Source: Lachnospiraceae bacterium
GTDB lineage: Bacteria > Bacillota > Clostridia > Lachnospirales > Lachnospiraceae
Direction: 5' to 3'
NCBI GenBank assembly: GCA_024691305.1
Contig: JAILNS010000031.1
Location: 1-64,000, forward strand
DNA length: 64,000 nt
Under the pieces are notes generated by a model. That model saw only the letters and a list, made by a program, of their open reading frames with translations. It did not search any database and was not told where the DNA came from. Shown here one piece after another: positions 26,000-33,829 of this stretch. Both the position numbers and the translations under genes were made by a program. The number at the start of each line of letters is the position of its first letter. Position 1 is the stretch's first letter.

Positions 26000-27771
26000 T
26001 CTTCGGGCATGGGCTTGTAGAAATAGTAGCCCTGAATATAATCACATCCCGCTACTTTGAGGAAGTCGAGCTGTTCCACAGTCTCGACTCCTTCTGCGGT
26101 TACGGTAGCATTTAAGGCGTGTGAAAGATTGATGGTGGAACGTATTATGGTTTCTGATTTCCTGTTCAGACCGATCTTTCTGATAAAGCCCATATCCAGT
26201 TTGACGGTATCAAACTCAAAGCCTTCGAGAGTGGAAAGCGAGGACATCCCGCTGCCAAAGTCATCCAGAAGGATCTTGACACCGAGTTCTTTTAATCTGC
26301 GCAGATATACGCTGGCATTGCTTTCGAGATTTGCATATGCTGATTCGGTCACTTCTATGCGCATACAGTCTTTGGCTCTTGGATTGTTGGTATAGAGCTC
26401 GATCAGATAATCCATAAGAGCGGAGTTATAGAAGTCCACACGTGACAGATTTACGGCACATGGAACGATTTTTTTGTTATTTTTGCATCTGTTCGAATTG
26501 AAACTCATTACCTTGTCAGCCATGAGTTTATCAAGTATCGATATCTGACCGCTGCTCTCAAAAACCGGTATGAATTGTCCCGGAGAGATCATTCCGAGTT
26601 TGCCGTGCTTCCAGCGGACCAGAGTCTCTGCACTAACTATTTTGCCGGAATATGCATCTACGATGGGCTGGTAGTATGCTTTGAATTCGTCTTTTTCAAG
26701 AGCAGGGTTCATATCAGAGGAAAGCTGCTGTCTGTTGATGTAACCGGCACGCACTTCGTCATTGTAAACCATGTACGAATAGCCTTCGAGATTCGGGATG
26801 GACTGTTCGGCAAGCCGTGCGCGGTCGATCATGATCGTGATCGAAGGAGTGGGTCTGGTCAGATGATAGATCCCGCACCTTATCGTGAAATCGTACTGAC
26901 GGGAACCTTCCGTATATGTCTGGTTTGCAAGTATCTTTAAATTCTCTTTGGTTAAATTGGCATCTTCCGTGATCAGAATGAAGTGATCGCTCTCGAGACG
27001 GCCGATGACCAGAGGCTTTAGTACGCTTTTTAAAATGTCTCTGGCATGGAATATGACCATGTCGCCGCTTTGCTCCCCAAACAACTCATTGATCGCCTTA
27101 AAACCTTTTATATTGGTGTATATAAGCGAATAAGCCGTATCATCGGCGCTGTCTTTAAGGAGTTCTCCTGCTTTTTTGGCAAAACCGAAACGAGCGTATT
27201 CATCGGTCATCCAGTCATGGTCAAGAGAAGATGAAATATCATAAATAAATCCTATAAGATAGTTGTCATCGTAAATATTGGACTGGATCCGTACACTCTT
27301 GGACAGGCGTTCGTCCTCAACGATCATATGTACAGTCCGGACAAAATCTCCGCGTTCTTTGATCTCATCACAAACATGATCAAGTTCAAGCTCGGAAGAG
27401 AAAGGATCCTGCTCCTCGGGAACTACATGAGGGCGCAAAGTATCACAGAAAGAGCGGTAATCGATCTCCTCTAAGAATGTGTCGGGATATATAGCCTCGT
27501 AAGCATGGTCAACCGTGATGTGCTCAAAATGCACGATCCTGTCAGGTATGGAGATCGTAAACACACAGTCATAGCCATGATCCATGAGTATTTTCCATAC
27601 ATGCGGATTAATGATATCCGGATCGGTGCTTAGCTGCGCGGCGGTGTTTGCTCCGGTGGCGGCCGTCTGTGCGGGGGTGACCACGGTGGCGTCCGTTTCC
27701 ACACTGTTGTTGGCTTCTTCGCTGTCCGGGTCGGTCATATTATGTTTGTCGGTGTATGAATTGTCCTGCAT
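25975..27771 (-). CDS. Degenerate GGDEF plus EAL domain protein (putative c-di-GMP phosphodiesterase)
   Basis: 598 residues from the ATG at 27771; the frame stays open to 28011, but that part is low complexity and lies in the 73-base repeat array. The ATG at 27771 has a GGG only one base away, so the ATG at 27738 is also possible; a TATAAT lies just upstream. A PAS-like region (about 70-160) precedes a GGDEF-like domain whose active loop is RLESDHF, so it is not a cyclase. The EAL domain has ETLVRW for EAL, NLSR, EVTES, LLDDFGSGMS, KLD and AEGVET, with the metal- and base-binding acids all present. It should cleave c-di-GMP. No membrane helix, so cytoplasmic. Confidence 0.85.
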   Translation of the reverse strand: MQDNSYTDKHNMTDPDSEEANNSVETDATVVTPAQTAATGANTAAQLSTDPDIINPHVWKILMDHGYDCVFTISIPDRIVHFEHITVDHAYEAIYPDTFLEEIDYRSFCDTLRPHVVPEEQDPFSSELELDHVCDEIKERGDFVRTVHMIVEDERLSKSVRIQSNIYDDNYLIGFIYDISSSLDHDWMTDEYARFGFAKKAGELLKDSADDTAYSLIYTNIKGFKAINELFGEQSGDMVIFHARDILKSVLKPLVIGRLESDHFILITEDANLTKENLKILANQTYTEGSRQYDFTIRCGIYHLTRPTPSITIMIDRARLAEQSIPNLEGYSYMVYNDEVRAGYINRQQLSSDMNPALEKDEFKAYYQPIVDAYSGKIVSAETLVRWKHGKLGMISPGQFIPVFESSGQISILDKLMADKVMSFNSNRCKNNKKIVPCAVNLSRVDFYNSALMDYLIELYTNNPRAKDCMRIEVTESAYANLESNASVYLRRLKELGVKILLDDFGSGMSSLSTLEGFEFDTVKLDMGFIRKIGLNRKSETIIRSTINLSHALNATVTAEGVETVEQLDFLKVAGCDYIQGYYFYKPMPEDEFSDLLD

Positions 27772-27915
27772 ACCCTTATTATAAGTAGTATTCAAGCGAA
27801 CTTCAACCGAATCAGATAGATCAGTCGAAGAAGCAGAATCAAGGAAATCGGCTGAAGCAGTTGGATTAGTTGAATCAGGTGGAGAAGCATCTCCAAACTC
27901 ATAAAAAGTTGAAAG

Positions 27916-28190
27916 GGGATCGGAAATCGCAGAAATGGCCGAAATCGATCCCCGAATCGGAAGTCCGCGGAGTGGGGCAGGCGAAAAAGGGATCGGAAAC
28001 CGCAGAAACAACTGAAATCGATCCCCGGATCAGAAGTCCGCGGAGTGGGGCAGGCGAAAAAGGGATCGAAAATGGCAAAAACAGGCGAGATCGATCCCCA
28101 AACCGGAAGTCCGCGGAGTGGGGCGGGCGAAAAAGGGATCGGAAACCGCAGAAACAACTGAAATCGATCCCCAAATCGGGGATTTTACAG
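27916..28190 (+). repeat. Repeat island B, 73-base tandem array
   Basis: GGGATCGG...CGATCCCC units start at 27916, 27989, 28062 and 28135, exactly 73 bases apart. The first 40 bases of each unit have complementary ends (GGGATCG / CGATCCCC); the rest (AAGTCCGCGGAGTGGGGC) is a linker. Relatives in reverse orientation are at 7400-7610, and a single unit is at 28969-29011. The frames open through the array are by-products of the repeat. Confidence 0.9.
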
Positions 28191-28290
28191 AAGTTGAGTG
28201 TTTAGAGCAGCCTTGGCGGGAAGTTTCCTAGGAAATTTGAGTCCCGCCAGGGACTCTGACGGAGTCGGCGGGCTTTACGGTGGGCGTACG
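28190..28290 (+). repeat. Repeat island B, TTTCCTAGGAAA and double-hairpin module
   Basis: GTTGAGTGTTTAGAGCAGCC and CTTGGCGGGAAG lead to the TTTCCTAGGAAA palindrome (28224-28235), then GAGTCCC-GCCA-GGGACTC and, overlapping it, GACTC-TGACG-GAGTC. The two hairpins share the middle GACTC and cannot form together. It is the reverse counterpart of 7301-7380. Confidence 0.8.
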
Positions 28291-28339
28291 GAATCGAATG
28301 TAGCTGCGTGGGATAGCTGTGAGTGGTGCGGTGTGATTT

Positions 28340-28445
28340 CGGACATCCGGCGCGGTGCGGTGTGGCGCGGTGCGGTGTGGCGTTGAATGCCAAGGTCTGG
28401 CACGGTGCGATACTGGATACTTGGCGCGGTGTGGTGTGGCGTAAA
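28340..28445 (+). repeat. Low-complexity GCGGTGTGGC repeat
   Basis: Variants of GGCGCGGTGCGGTGT recur about six times with a period near 15 bases. No coding or structural role is seen. Confidence 0.7.
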
Positions 28446-28452
28446 GCTGGAT

Positions 28453-28907
28453 TTATGACTTTTCAGGGAGTTTTCTTCCTCCAGGGTATACAATCCGGTT
28501 GGCGTGAGAGGTCCGGAAGGGCTTTTTTGGTTAAGTGTATGCCTTTTTTAGAAGTTTCTTCTCTCCAGGGTATACGATTTTGCCGATGTGGCTGATCCGG
28601 ATGTCATCGAGAGCATTGTCTATAAGAATCGTATGACTTTTTCGGAGGTTTCTTCCCTACAGGGTATACGACCTGCTCCCGGGCAAGCCAAGACAGGCTT
28701 TGCCATGCAGAAATCTATGACTTTTTTGAGACTTTCTTTCCTGTAAGGCATACAACTCACTTTTTTGACATGGTCGAACCCAATCGAAAGTGGTCAGACT
28801 AGCGCCGGCGGCAGGAAATGTATGACTTTTTTGGCACAATTTACGCTGTGAGGTATATTTCCTAGGAAATTTGAGTCCCGCCAGGGACTCTGACGAAGTC
28901 GGCGGCA
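28453..28907 (+). repeat. Repeat island B, five 39-base units and composite element
   Basis: Units of the form TATGACTTTTT...CAGGGTATAC lie at 28453-28491, 28537-28575, 28631-28669, 28715-28753 and 28820-28857. Their ends (GTATG / GGTATAC or CATAC) can pair. The part from 28681 on is the composite element shared with 863-1000 and with 7697-7889 (reverse), ending in a TTTCCTAGGAAA palindrome (28858-28869) and the GAGTCCC hairpin. No gene is seen from 27772 to 29243. Confidence 0.85.
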
Positions 28908-29018
28908 GAGAGAGCTGATCCATGGTATAAAATGCCGGGAAGCTTCAAAAAGTGGGCAGACACGAAAAAGGATCGGAAATCGCAGAAACAACTGAAATCG
29001 ATCCCCAAACCAAAAATT

Positions 29019-29090
29019 GGAAGATAAATAAAAAGTCATACGGGAAGATAAACAAAAAGTCATACAGGAAGATAAACAAAAAGTCATAAT
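29019..29090 (+). repeat. 24-base tandem array ending in AAAAAGTCATAC
   Basis: GGAAGATAAACAAAAAGTCA begins at 29019, 29043 and 29067. The AAAAAGTCATAC end matches the end of the 39-base units. Confidence 0.85.
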
Positions 29091-29153
29091 GTTTTTGTGT
29101 ATCCAATAAAAAAGTGCTATTATTATTTTTCGTAAATATCGGTTTACAAAAAT

Positions 29154-29231
29154 GGTTTACATAATTATAATTACTAACGGGTTTGCATAATAAATACGAC
29201 TGATTGGTTTACATAATTCAACCACACGAAC
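29154..29231 (+). repeat. 26-base tandem array carrying GTTTACATAA, upstream of citrate synthase
   Basis: GGTTTACATAAT, GGTTTGCATAAT and GGTTTACATAAT begin at 29154, 29180 and 29206, with a half-spaced GGTTTACAAA at 29141. The array ends 12 bases before the citrate synthase start, so it includes the promoter or leader region. Confidence 0.8.
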
Positions 29232-29243
29232 GGAGATAAACAG

Positions 29244-30638
29244 ATGTACGAAGAAGAACATATGGAAATAGAACTTCCTTCGGTCGAAGACATGGGCGCA
29301 GTCCGCAAGGATTTTGAGTTTCTTGAAGATGAACTCATGAAGACTGTCGGGATCGATCAGAATCTGTATCTGGAATACGATGTCAAGAGAGGCCTTAGAG
29401 ACTCGGCCGGCAAAGGTGTCCTTACAGGACTTACCGAGATTTCCGATGTGGTGGCGTTTGACTTACAAAACGGATACAAGATTCCCGCAGACGGCTCACT
29501 GTATTATCAGGGAGTAAATGTCAAAGATATAGTCAAGGGGATGGAAGGACGTAAGTTTGGTTTCGAGGAAACAAGTTATCTTCTGATGTTCGGACATCTT
29601 CCGAATGATGCCGAGATGAAAAGGTATTTAAGGATAGCCGATGAACTCCAGGAACTGTCCAACCGTTTCATCCGCGACGTAGTCATGAAGGCATCAAACG
29701 GAAATATCATGAACGCACTTCAAAGATGCGTGCTTACACTGTATACATATGATGCTGCTCCGGACGATATCACACCTTCCAATGTACTCCGTCAGAGCCT
29801 TGAACTCATAAACAAACTGCCTCTTATCGCAGTTTACGCATATAATTCATACTGCCATTTCCGCAGGAATGAGACACTGATGATCCGAAATCCCAAGCCC
29901 GGACAGCCCATGGCTGAGAACATTCTGTATATGTTACGTCCGGATGGTGCATATACCGAACTTGAAGCAAGAGTGCTTGATATAGCGCTCATCCTTCATG
30001 CAGAGCACGGTGGCGGAAACAATTCTACTTTCACCACGCATGTTGTTACATCTTCAGGTACCGATACATATTCGTCGATCGCAGCGTCCATAGGCTCACT
30101 CAAAGGCCCCAGACACGGCGGTGCAAATATCAAGGTTCAGAATATGTTCAAGGATATCAAGGAGCATGTTAAGGACTGGAACGACACTGACGCACTTAAG
30201 TCATATCTAAGTGACATTTTAGACAAAAAGACATTTGACAAGGCCGGACTTATCTATGGTATGGGACATGCGGTTTATTCGCTTTCTGACCCGAGAGAAG
30301 TCATACTTAAGGAATACGCAAGAAGCCTGGCTGAGGAAAAAGGCCAGACCGATGAGTTTGCACTGTATGAGAATGTGGAAAATATCGCGGGTGAAATGAT
30401 CATGGAGCGCAGACGACTGAGCAAAAATGTATGTCCGAATGTCGATTTCTATTCCGGATTTGTATATTCGATGCTTGGAATACCGGAAGAATTGTTTACT
30501 CCGATATTTGCGATAGCACGTATGCCAGGCTGGTGCGCTCACAGACTTGAGGAACTGATGAATACATCCAAGATCATCCGTCCCGCATACAAGTATGTAG
30601 GCCATCATATCGATTACACACCTGTAAACAAGAGATAA
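29244..30638 (+). CDS. gltA: Citrate synthase
   Basis: 464 residues, ATG preceded by CGGAGATAAACAG. The family signature is clear: H255 (with H252) in LHAEHGGGNNSTF, GPRHGGAN at 288-295, a second catalytic histidine in GMGHAVYSL and the aspartate in PNVDFYSG. The N-terminus is extended by about 50 residues relative to the minimal bacterial enzyme, as in many Clostridia. It condenses acetyl-CoA and oxaloacetate to citrate in the cytoplasm and feeds 2-oxoglutarate and glutamate synthesis; a methylcitrate role is less likely but not excluded. The gene stands alone, between a GTTTACATAA array and a strong terminator. Confidence 0.93.
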   Translation: MYEEEHMEIELPSVEDMGAVRKDFEFLEDELMKTVGIDQNLYLEYDVKRGLRDSAGKGVLTGLTEISDVVAFDLQNGYKIPADGSLYYQGVNVKDIVKGMEGRKFGFEETSYLLMFGHLPNDAEMKRYLRIADELQELSNRFIRDVVMKASNGNIMNALQRCVLTLYTYDAAPDDITPSNVLRQSLELINKLPLIAVYAYNSYCHFRRNETLMIRNPKPGQPMAENILYMLRPDGAYTELEARVLDIALILHAEHGGGNNSTFTTHVVTSSGTDTYSSIAASIGSLKGPRHGGANIKVQNMFKDIKEHVKDWNDTDALKSYLSDILDKKTFDKAGLIYGMGHAVYSLSDPREVILKEYARSLAEEKGQTDEFALYENVENIAGEMIMERRRLSKNVCPNVDFYSGFVYSMLGIPEELFTPIFAIARMPGWCAHRLEELMNTSKIIRPAYKYVGHHIDYTPVNKR

Positions 30639-30646
30639 ATAATGAA

Positions 30647-30676
30647 CCGGAGATGAGTTTTCATCTCCGGCTTTTT
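30647..30676 (+). terminator. Rho-independent terminator after citrate synthase
   Basis: CCGGAGATGA, loop GTTT, TCATCTCCGG, then CTTTTT. The T tract touches the stop codon of the convergent queT gene. Confidence 0.92.
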
Positions 30677-31181
30677 AATCCTCAAAGATCCGGTCTTTGC
30701 GGGAATTAAGGGACTTAAGGAGTATGAGACCGAGGATCCCGCAGGAGATGATCTCACCGGCACCAACGGTTAACATAAAATAGGGTATGGAGCCCTCAAA
30801 TTTATATACATAAGCAAGTACAAAAGGTACTATCAGCGTATTTGCCACTATCGGCGGCACGGGTGCAAGATACTGTGCCGTTTTGTTGTGCTTGAGTTTG
30901 ACGGATATGAAGTATGTTCCGAGCGCTCCAAGCAGTGTGGCGATCGATCCGAACACCGTGTCTAAAGGCATGCATCCTGTCAGGATGTTACTTACGATAC
31001 ATCCGACAAAAAGCCCGGGGATCGCTACCGGTGTGAAATACGGAAGGATGGTGAGTGCTTCGGAAAACCGAACCTGAATGGCGTAATTAGCCAGACCGAA
31101 GGCATTGGCGATAAGTGTCAATACCACGTAGATCGCCGCAATGGCGGCACCTTGAGTAATATAACGTGCGTTTTTATTCAT
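30675..31181 (-). CDS. queT: QueT family transporter (queuosine precursor uptake)
   Basis: 168 residues with about five membrane helices, ATG behind GAGAGAGGAGAAAAA. The sequence YVVLTLIANAFGLANYAIQ followed by VRFSEALTILPYFTP and GCIVSNILTGCMPLDTVFGS is typical of QueT, an ECF-type substrate-binding membrane protein for 7-deazaguanine precursors of queuosine. A structured leader of about 145 bases precedes it, in keeping with the usual preQ1 riboswitch control of this gene family. It is single and converges on citrate synthase. Confidence 0.88.
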   Translation of the reverse strand: MNKNARYITQGAAIAAIYVVLTLIANAFGLANYAIQVRFSEALTILPYFTPVAIPGLFVGCIVSNILTGCMPLDTVFGSIATLLGALGTYFISVKLKHNKTAQYLAPVPPIVANTLIVPFVLAYVYKFEGSIPYFMLTVGAGEIISCGILGLILLKSLNSRKDRIFED

Positions 31182-31325
31182 TTTTTCTCCTCTCTCGCAA
31201 AAAGCGATGCACCTGTAGTTTTGTTTTAGGTCAGGAAGGTTCCGAACTGACCTGCGGTTTAAGTCCGCGAAGGCGGAGCCTTATGCGCCCGGGATATTTC
31301 GGGCTCACGTCCGCACACGAGTTAT
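31182..31325 (-). promoter_or_regulatory. Structured leader of queT, candidate preQ1-responsive riboswitch
   Basis: On the minus strand several stems can be drawn in series: GCCCG...CGGGC, AAGGC/GCCTT, GCGG-ACTTAAA-CCGC, AGGTCAG...CTGACCT, an A-rich TAAAACAAAACTA joint and a final CGC-TTTTT-GCG right before the ribosome-binding site GAGAGGAG. Position, size and the QueT gene point to a queuosine-precursor riboswitch. It does not match the preQ1-I or preQ1-II consensus as I remember them, so the class (type III or another) is open. Confidence 0.5.
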
Positions 31326-31326
31326 C

Positions 31327-31355
31327 ATTATTTATTATTTCTTTATATTTGTCAA
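31327..31355 (-). promoter_or_regulatory. Probable queT promoter
   Basis: On the minus strand TTGACA, 17 bases, AATAAT. The predicted RNA start is at the beginning of the structured leader. Confidence 0.5.
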
Positions 31356-31454
31356 GCAAATCGTAGGTTGTTAGTTACGTGATTTGTGGTAGAATATATT
31401 GGGGCTAAAGGGAATGTTTGGGATTGGATTTGTTGAGACTTCGAGACTGGTATT

Positions 31455-33698
31455 ATGAGCATTTTTAACGTTTTAACATTATTCGGCGGCCTAGCCATGT
31501 TCCTGTACGGAATGCGCCTGATGGGAGACGGCCTGAAAGAGAGTTCTTCCGGCGCACTTAAGGCGATCATGGAGAAGGCTACGAATAATTTTTTCAAGGC
31601 TTTTCTCTTGGGTGCTGCAGTTACTGCACTCATTCAATCATCTACCGCAACGATCGTTATAACTTCGGGTCTGGTTGCGGCAGGTATTATTTCCTTAAGA
31701 CAGTCCCTCGGAATAGTGATAGGTGCCAACGTAGGTACGACGGTCACAGGACAGATAATCAGGCTTCTGGATATAGACTCGGGCGCTACCGGGTGGCTTC
31801 AGATTTTTAAGCCTTCGACGCTTGCCCCGATCGCTTTGATAATCGGAATAATTCTGATCATGGGAGTGTCGTACAGGAATTCCAAGACTATCGGAAGTAT
31901 AGCGATCGGTTTCGGTATCCTTTTTTCCGGTCTTCTGAATATGACCAGCTCCGTAGATGTACTGGCCGAATCAGGGTCGCTTGAGCATATGTTCACGCAT
32001 CTTGGGGGTAATCCCGTGCTCGGATATCTTGCAGGTGCGGCGGTTGCGTTCGTACTGCAGAGTTCATCGGCTGCTGTCGGTATCCTTCAGGCTTTTTCGG
32101 CTTCGGGAGATCTTAAGTTTTACGGGATATACGCCGTGATCCTCGGTATTTATCTGGGAGACTGCGTTACGACTGCGATCGTCTGCTCGATAGGAGCTAA
32201 GGCCGATGCCAAGAGAGTCGGCGCTATAAATATTCTTTTTAACATAGGGAAAACGATCCTGGTATTTGCGGTTGTTCCGATCCTCAGATACGCAGGTGTG
32301 CTGGATGGGATCTGGGATATGACCGCGACATCCGGTGTTATAGCCAATACACATACGATCATCAACCTCATCTCATCACTGGTGCTGTTCCCGCTCGTGC
32401 CGGTGTTTGAGAAACTGAGTATTAAATATATCAAAGACGATGAGACCAAGGCGGTGGCTAAGTATTCGGAGCTGCTCGAGTCGCTCAATCCGGCATTTTA
32501 CAATACGCCTGCGCTTGCGCTCCAGGGGTGCTTCACCGTACTTGACAAGATGTTCAAGTCTTCAAAAAACAATATAGAAAAGGCAATGGACCTCCTCGAG
32601 GAATATGATGAGAACATATGGAACCAGATCAGCGAGGAAGAGATAAATATAGATATGCTTGCCGACCGTGTGAGCAATTACCTGGTGCAGTTATCACCGC
32701 ATGTTACGCTCGATGCGCATGTATCGCTGCTCGACCAGTATTATAAGCTCGTGACCGAGTTTGAAAGGTTAGGAGACCATGCGATGAACATCGGTGAGGC
32801 GGCGACGAATCTTACCGAGAATAAACTTGCTTTTTCACATAAGGCACAGAATGAGATCGGAGTGATCAAGGATCTCATAGAGGACATTTTATCAAAGACT
32901 CAGACGGCTTTTGAAAACGAGGATGTTTCGGTCGCAGAGCATATAGAACCGCTTGAAGAAGTGGTGGATGATATGGTGGATGCCTTAAGAGACAGGCATT
33001 TGGAGCGCTTAAGGAACGGAAAGTGCAGTATCGATGTGGGCGTGGTCTTCATGAACCTGCTCGTTGATATCGAGAGGATATCCGATGTGTGCTCAAATGT
33101 CGGTGTTTCGGTCGTGGCCCACGTTAAACCTGAACTGATGGGTGATTCGCACGATTATATCTATCATCTGCATTCGGGCGATGACCAGACGTTCAACCAG
33201 GAATACAGGAATGCTCATAATGAGTATTTTGCACTGCTCGATCAGGCTTCCAAGCGTAAAAAAGACGAAACCGAGAAGCCCGAGAAATCCGGTAAATCCG
33301 TGAAAGCAGACAAGACGTCCAAATCAGGAAAGGCCGATAAGACTGTTAAGACAGCCAAACGTACCAAGAGCACCAAAACCGTAAAGGCAGAAAAACCGGC
33401 GAAGGACGCGAAAGTAACTAAAGAAGCCAAGGCAGAGAAACCGACAAAGACCGAGAAGCCGGTGAAGGAAGAGAAGGCGGCTAAGGAAACTAAGCCCGAG
33501 AAACCGGTTAAGACAGATAAGCCCGATAAGGCTGCGAAGGCAGAGAAGTCCGCTAAAGCAGAGAAACCTGCAAAAGAAGATAAGGCGACTAAAGCGACTA
33601 AAGCAGAGAAAGCGGAGAAACCGGCCAAACCCGATAAAACTACCAAGGCTGATAAAACAGATAAAACAGAAAAGACGAGCGAGCCCGCAGATAAGTAG
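31455..33698 (+). CDS. Na+/phosphate cotransporter family protein with lysine-rich tail
   Basis: 747 residues. Residues 1-310 are the NptA-like membrane part: two inverted halves with the QSST repeats ALIQSSTATIVITSGL and VLQSSSAAVGILQAFS, plus GANVGTTVTGQI. A PhoU-like helical domain runs from about 345 to 560. The last ~150 residues are almost only K, A, E, P, T and D in KAEKPAK-type repeats, a tail not normally part of the family. It should carry phosphate into the cell with sodium; PhoU-like domains regulate that. The start ATG at 31455 has no strong ribosome-binding site. It is single, ending shortly before secA. Confidence 0.88.
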   Translation: MSIFNVLTLFGGLAMFLYGMRLMGDGLKESSSGALKAIMEKATNNFFKAFLLGAAVTALIQSSTATIVITSGLVAAGIISLRQSLGIVIGANVGTTVTGQIIRLLDIDSGATGWLQIFKPSTLAPIALIIGIILIMGVSYRNSKTIGSIAIGFGILFSGLLNMTSSVDVLAESGSLEHMFTHLGGNPVLGYLAGAAVAFVLQSSSAAVGILQAFSASGDLKFYGIYAVILGIYLGDCVTTAIVCSIGAKADAKRVGAINILFNIGKTILVFAVVPILRYAGVLDGIWDMTATSGVIANTHTIINLISSLVLFPLVPVFEKLSIKYIKDDETKAVAKYSELLESLNPAFYNTPALALQGCFTVLDKMFKSSKNNIEKAMDLLEEYDENIWNQISEEEINIDMLADRVSNYLVQLSPHVTLDAHVSLLDQYYKLVTEFERLGDHAMNIGEAATNLTENKLAFSHKAQNEIGVIKDLIEDILSKTQTAFENEDVSVAEHIEPLEEVVDDMVDALRDRHLERLRNGKCSIDVGVVFMNLLVDIERISDVCSNVGVSVVAHVKPELMGDSHDYIYHLHSGDDQTFNQEYRNAHNEYFALLDQASKRKKDETEKPEKSGKSVKADKTSKSGKADKTVKTAKRTKSTKTVKAEKPAKDAKVTKEAKAEKPTKTEKPVKEEKAAKETKPEKPVKTDKPDKAAKAEKSAKAEKPAKEDKATKATKAEKAEKPAKPDKTTKADKTDKTEKTSEPADK

Positions 33699-33702
33699 GA
33701 TA

Positions 33703-33771
33703 CGGAGAATAAGATCCGGAAAAAAGCCCCGGAGAATAAGATCCGCAAGGGCAAATGCGTTGCGCTTTTTT
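33703..33771 (+). terminator. Weak terminator after a direct repeat
   Basis: CGGAGAATAAGATCCG occurs at 33703-33718 and 33730-33745, just after the cotransporter stop. CGCAA...TTGCG (33744-33764) followed by CTTTTTT is a short terminator hairpin. Confidence 0.45.
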
Positions 33772-33787
33772 AATACAAATAATATAA

Positions 33788-33805
33788 TGCAGATTACGGT
33801 CTGCA
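33788..33805 (+). promoter_or_regulatory. Small TGCAGA/TCTGCA hairpin in the secA leader
   Basis: TGCAGA, loop TTACGG, TCTGCA, 24 bases before the secA start. It is too small to be a terminator and may be a chance palindrome. Confidence 0.25.
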
Positions 33806-33829
33806 AAAATAAGATTACGAGAGGTCGAT

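Noticed and set aside
27772-28157. Extension of the EAL protein, or a separate protein, through the 73-base array
   Set aside because: The period is not a multiple of three, both strands are open, and the residues are low complexity. The frame through the array reflects the repeat.
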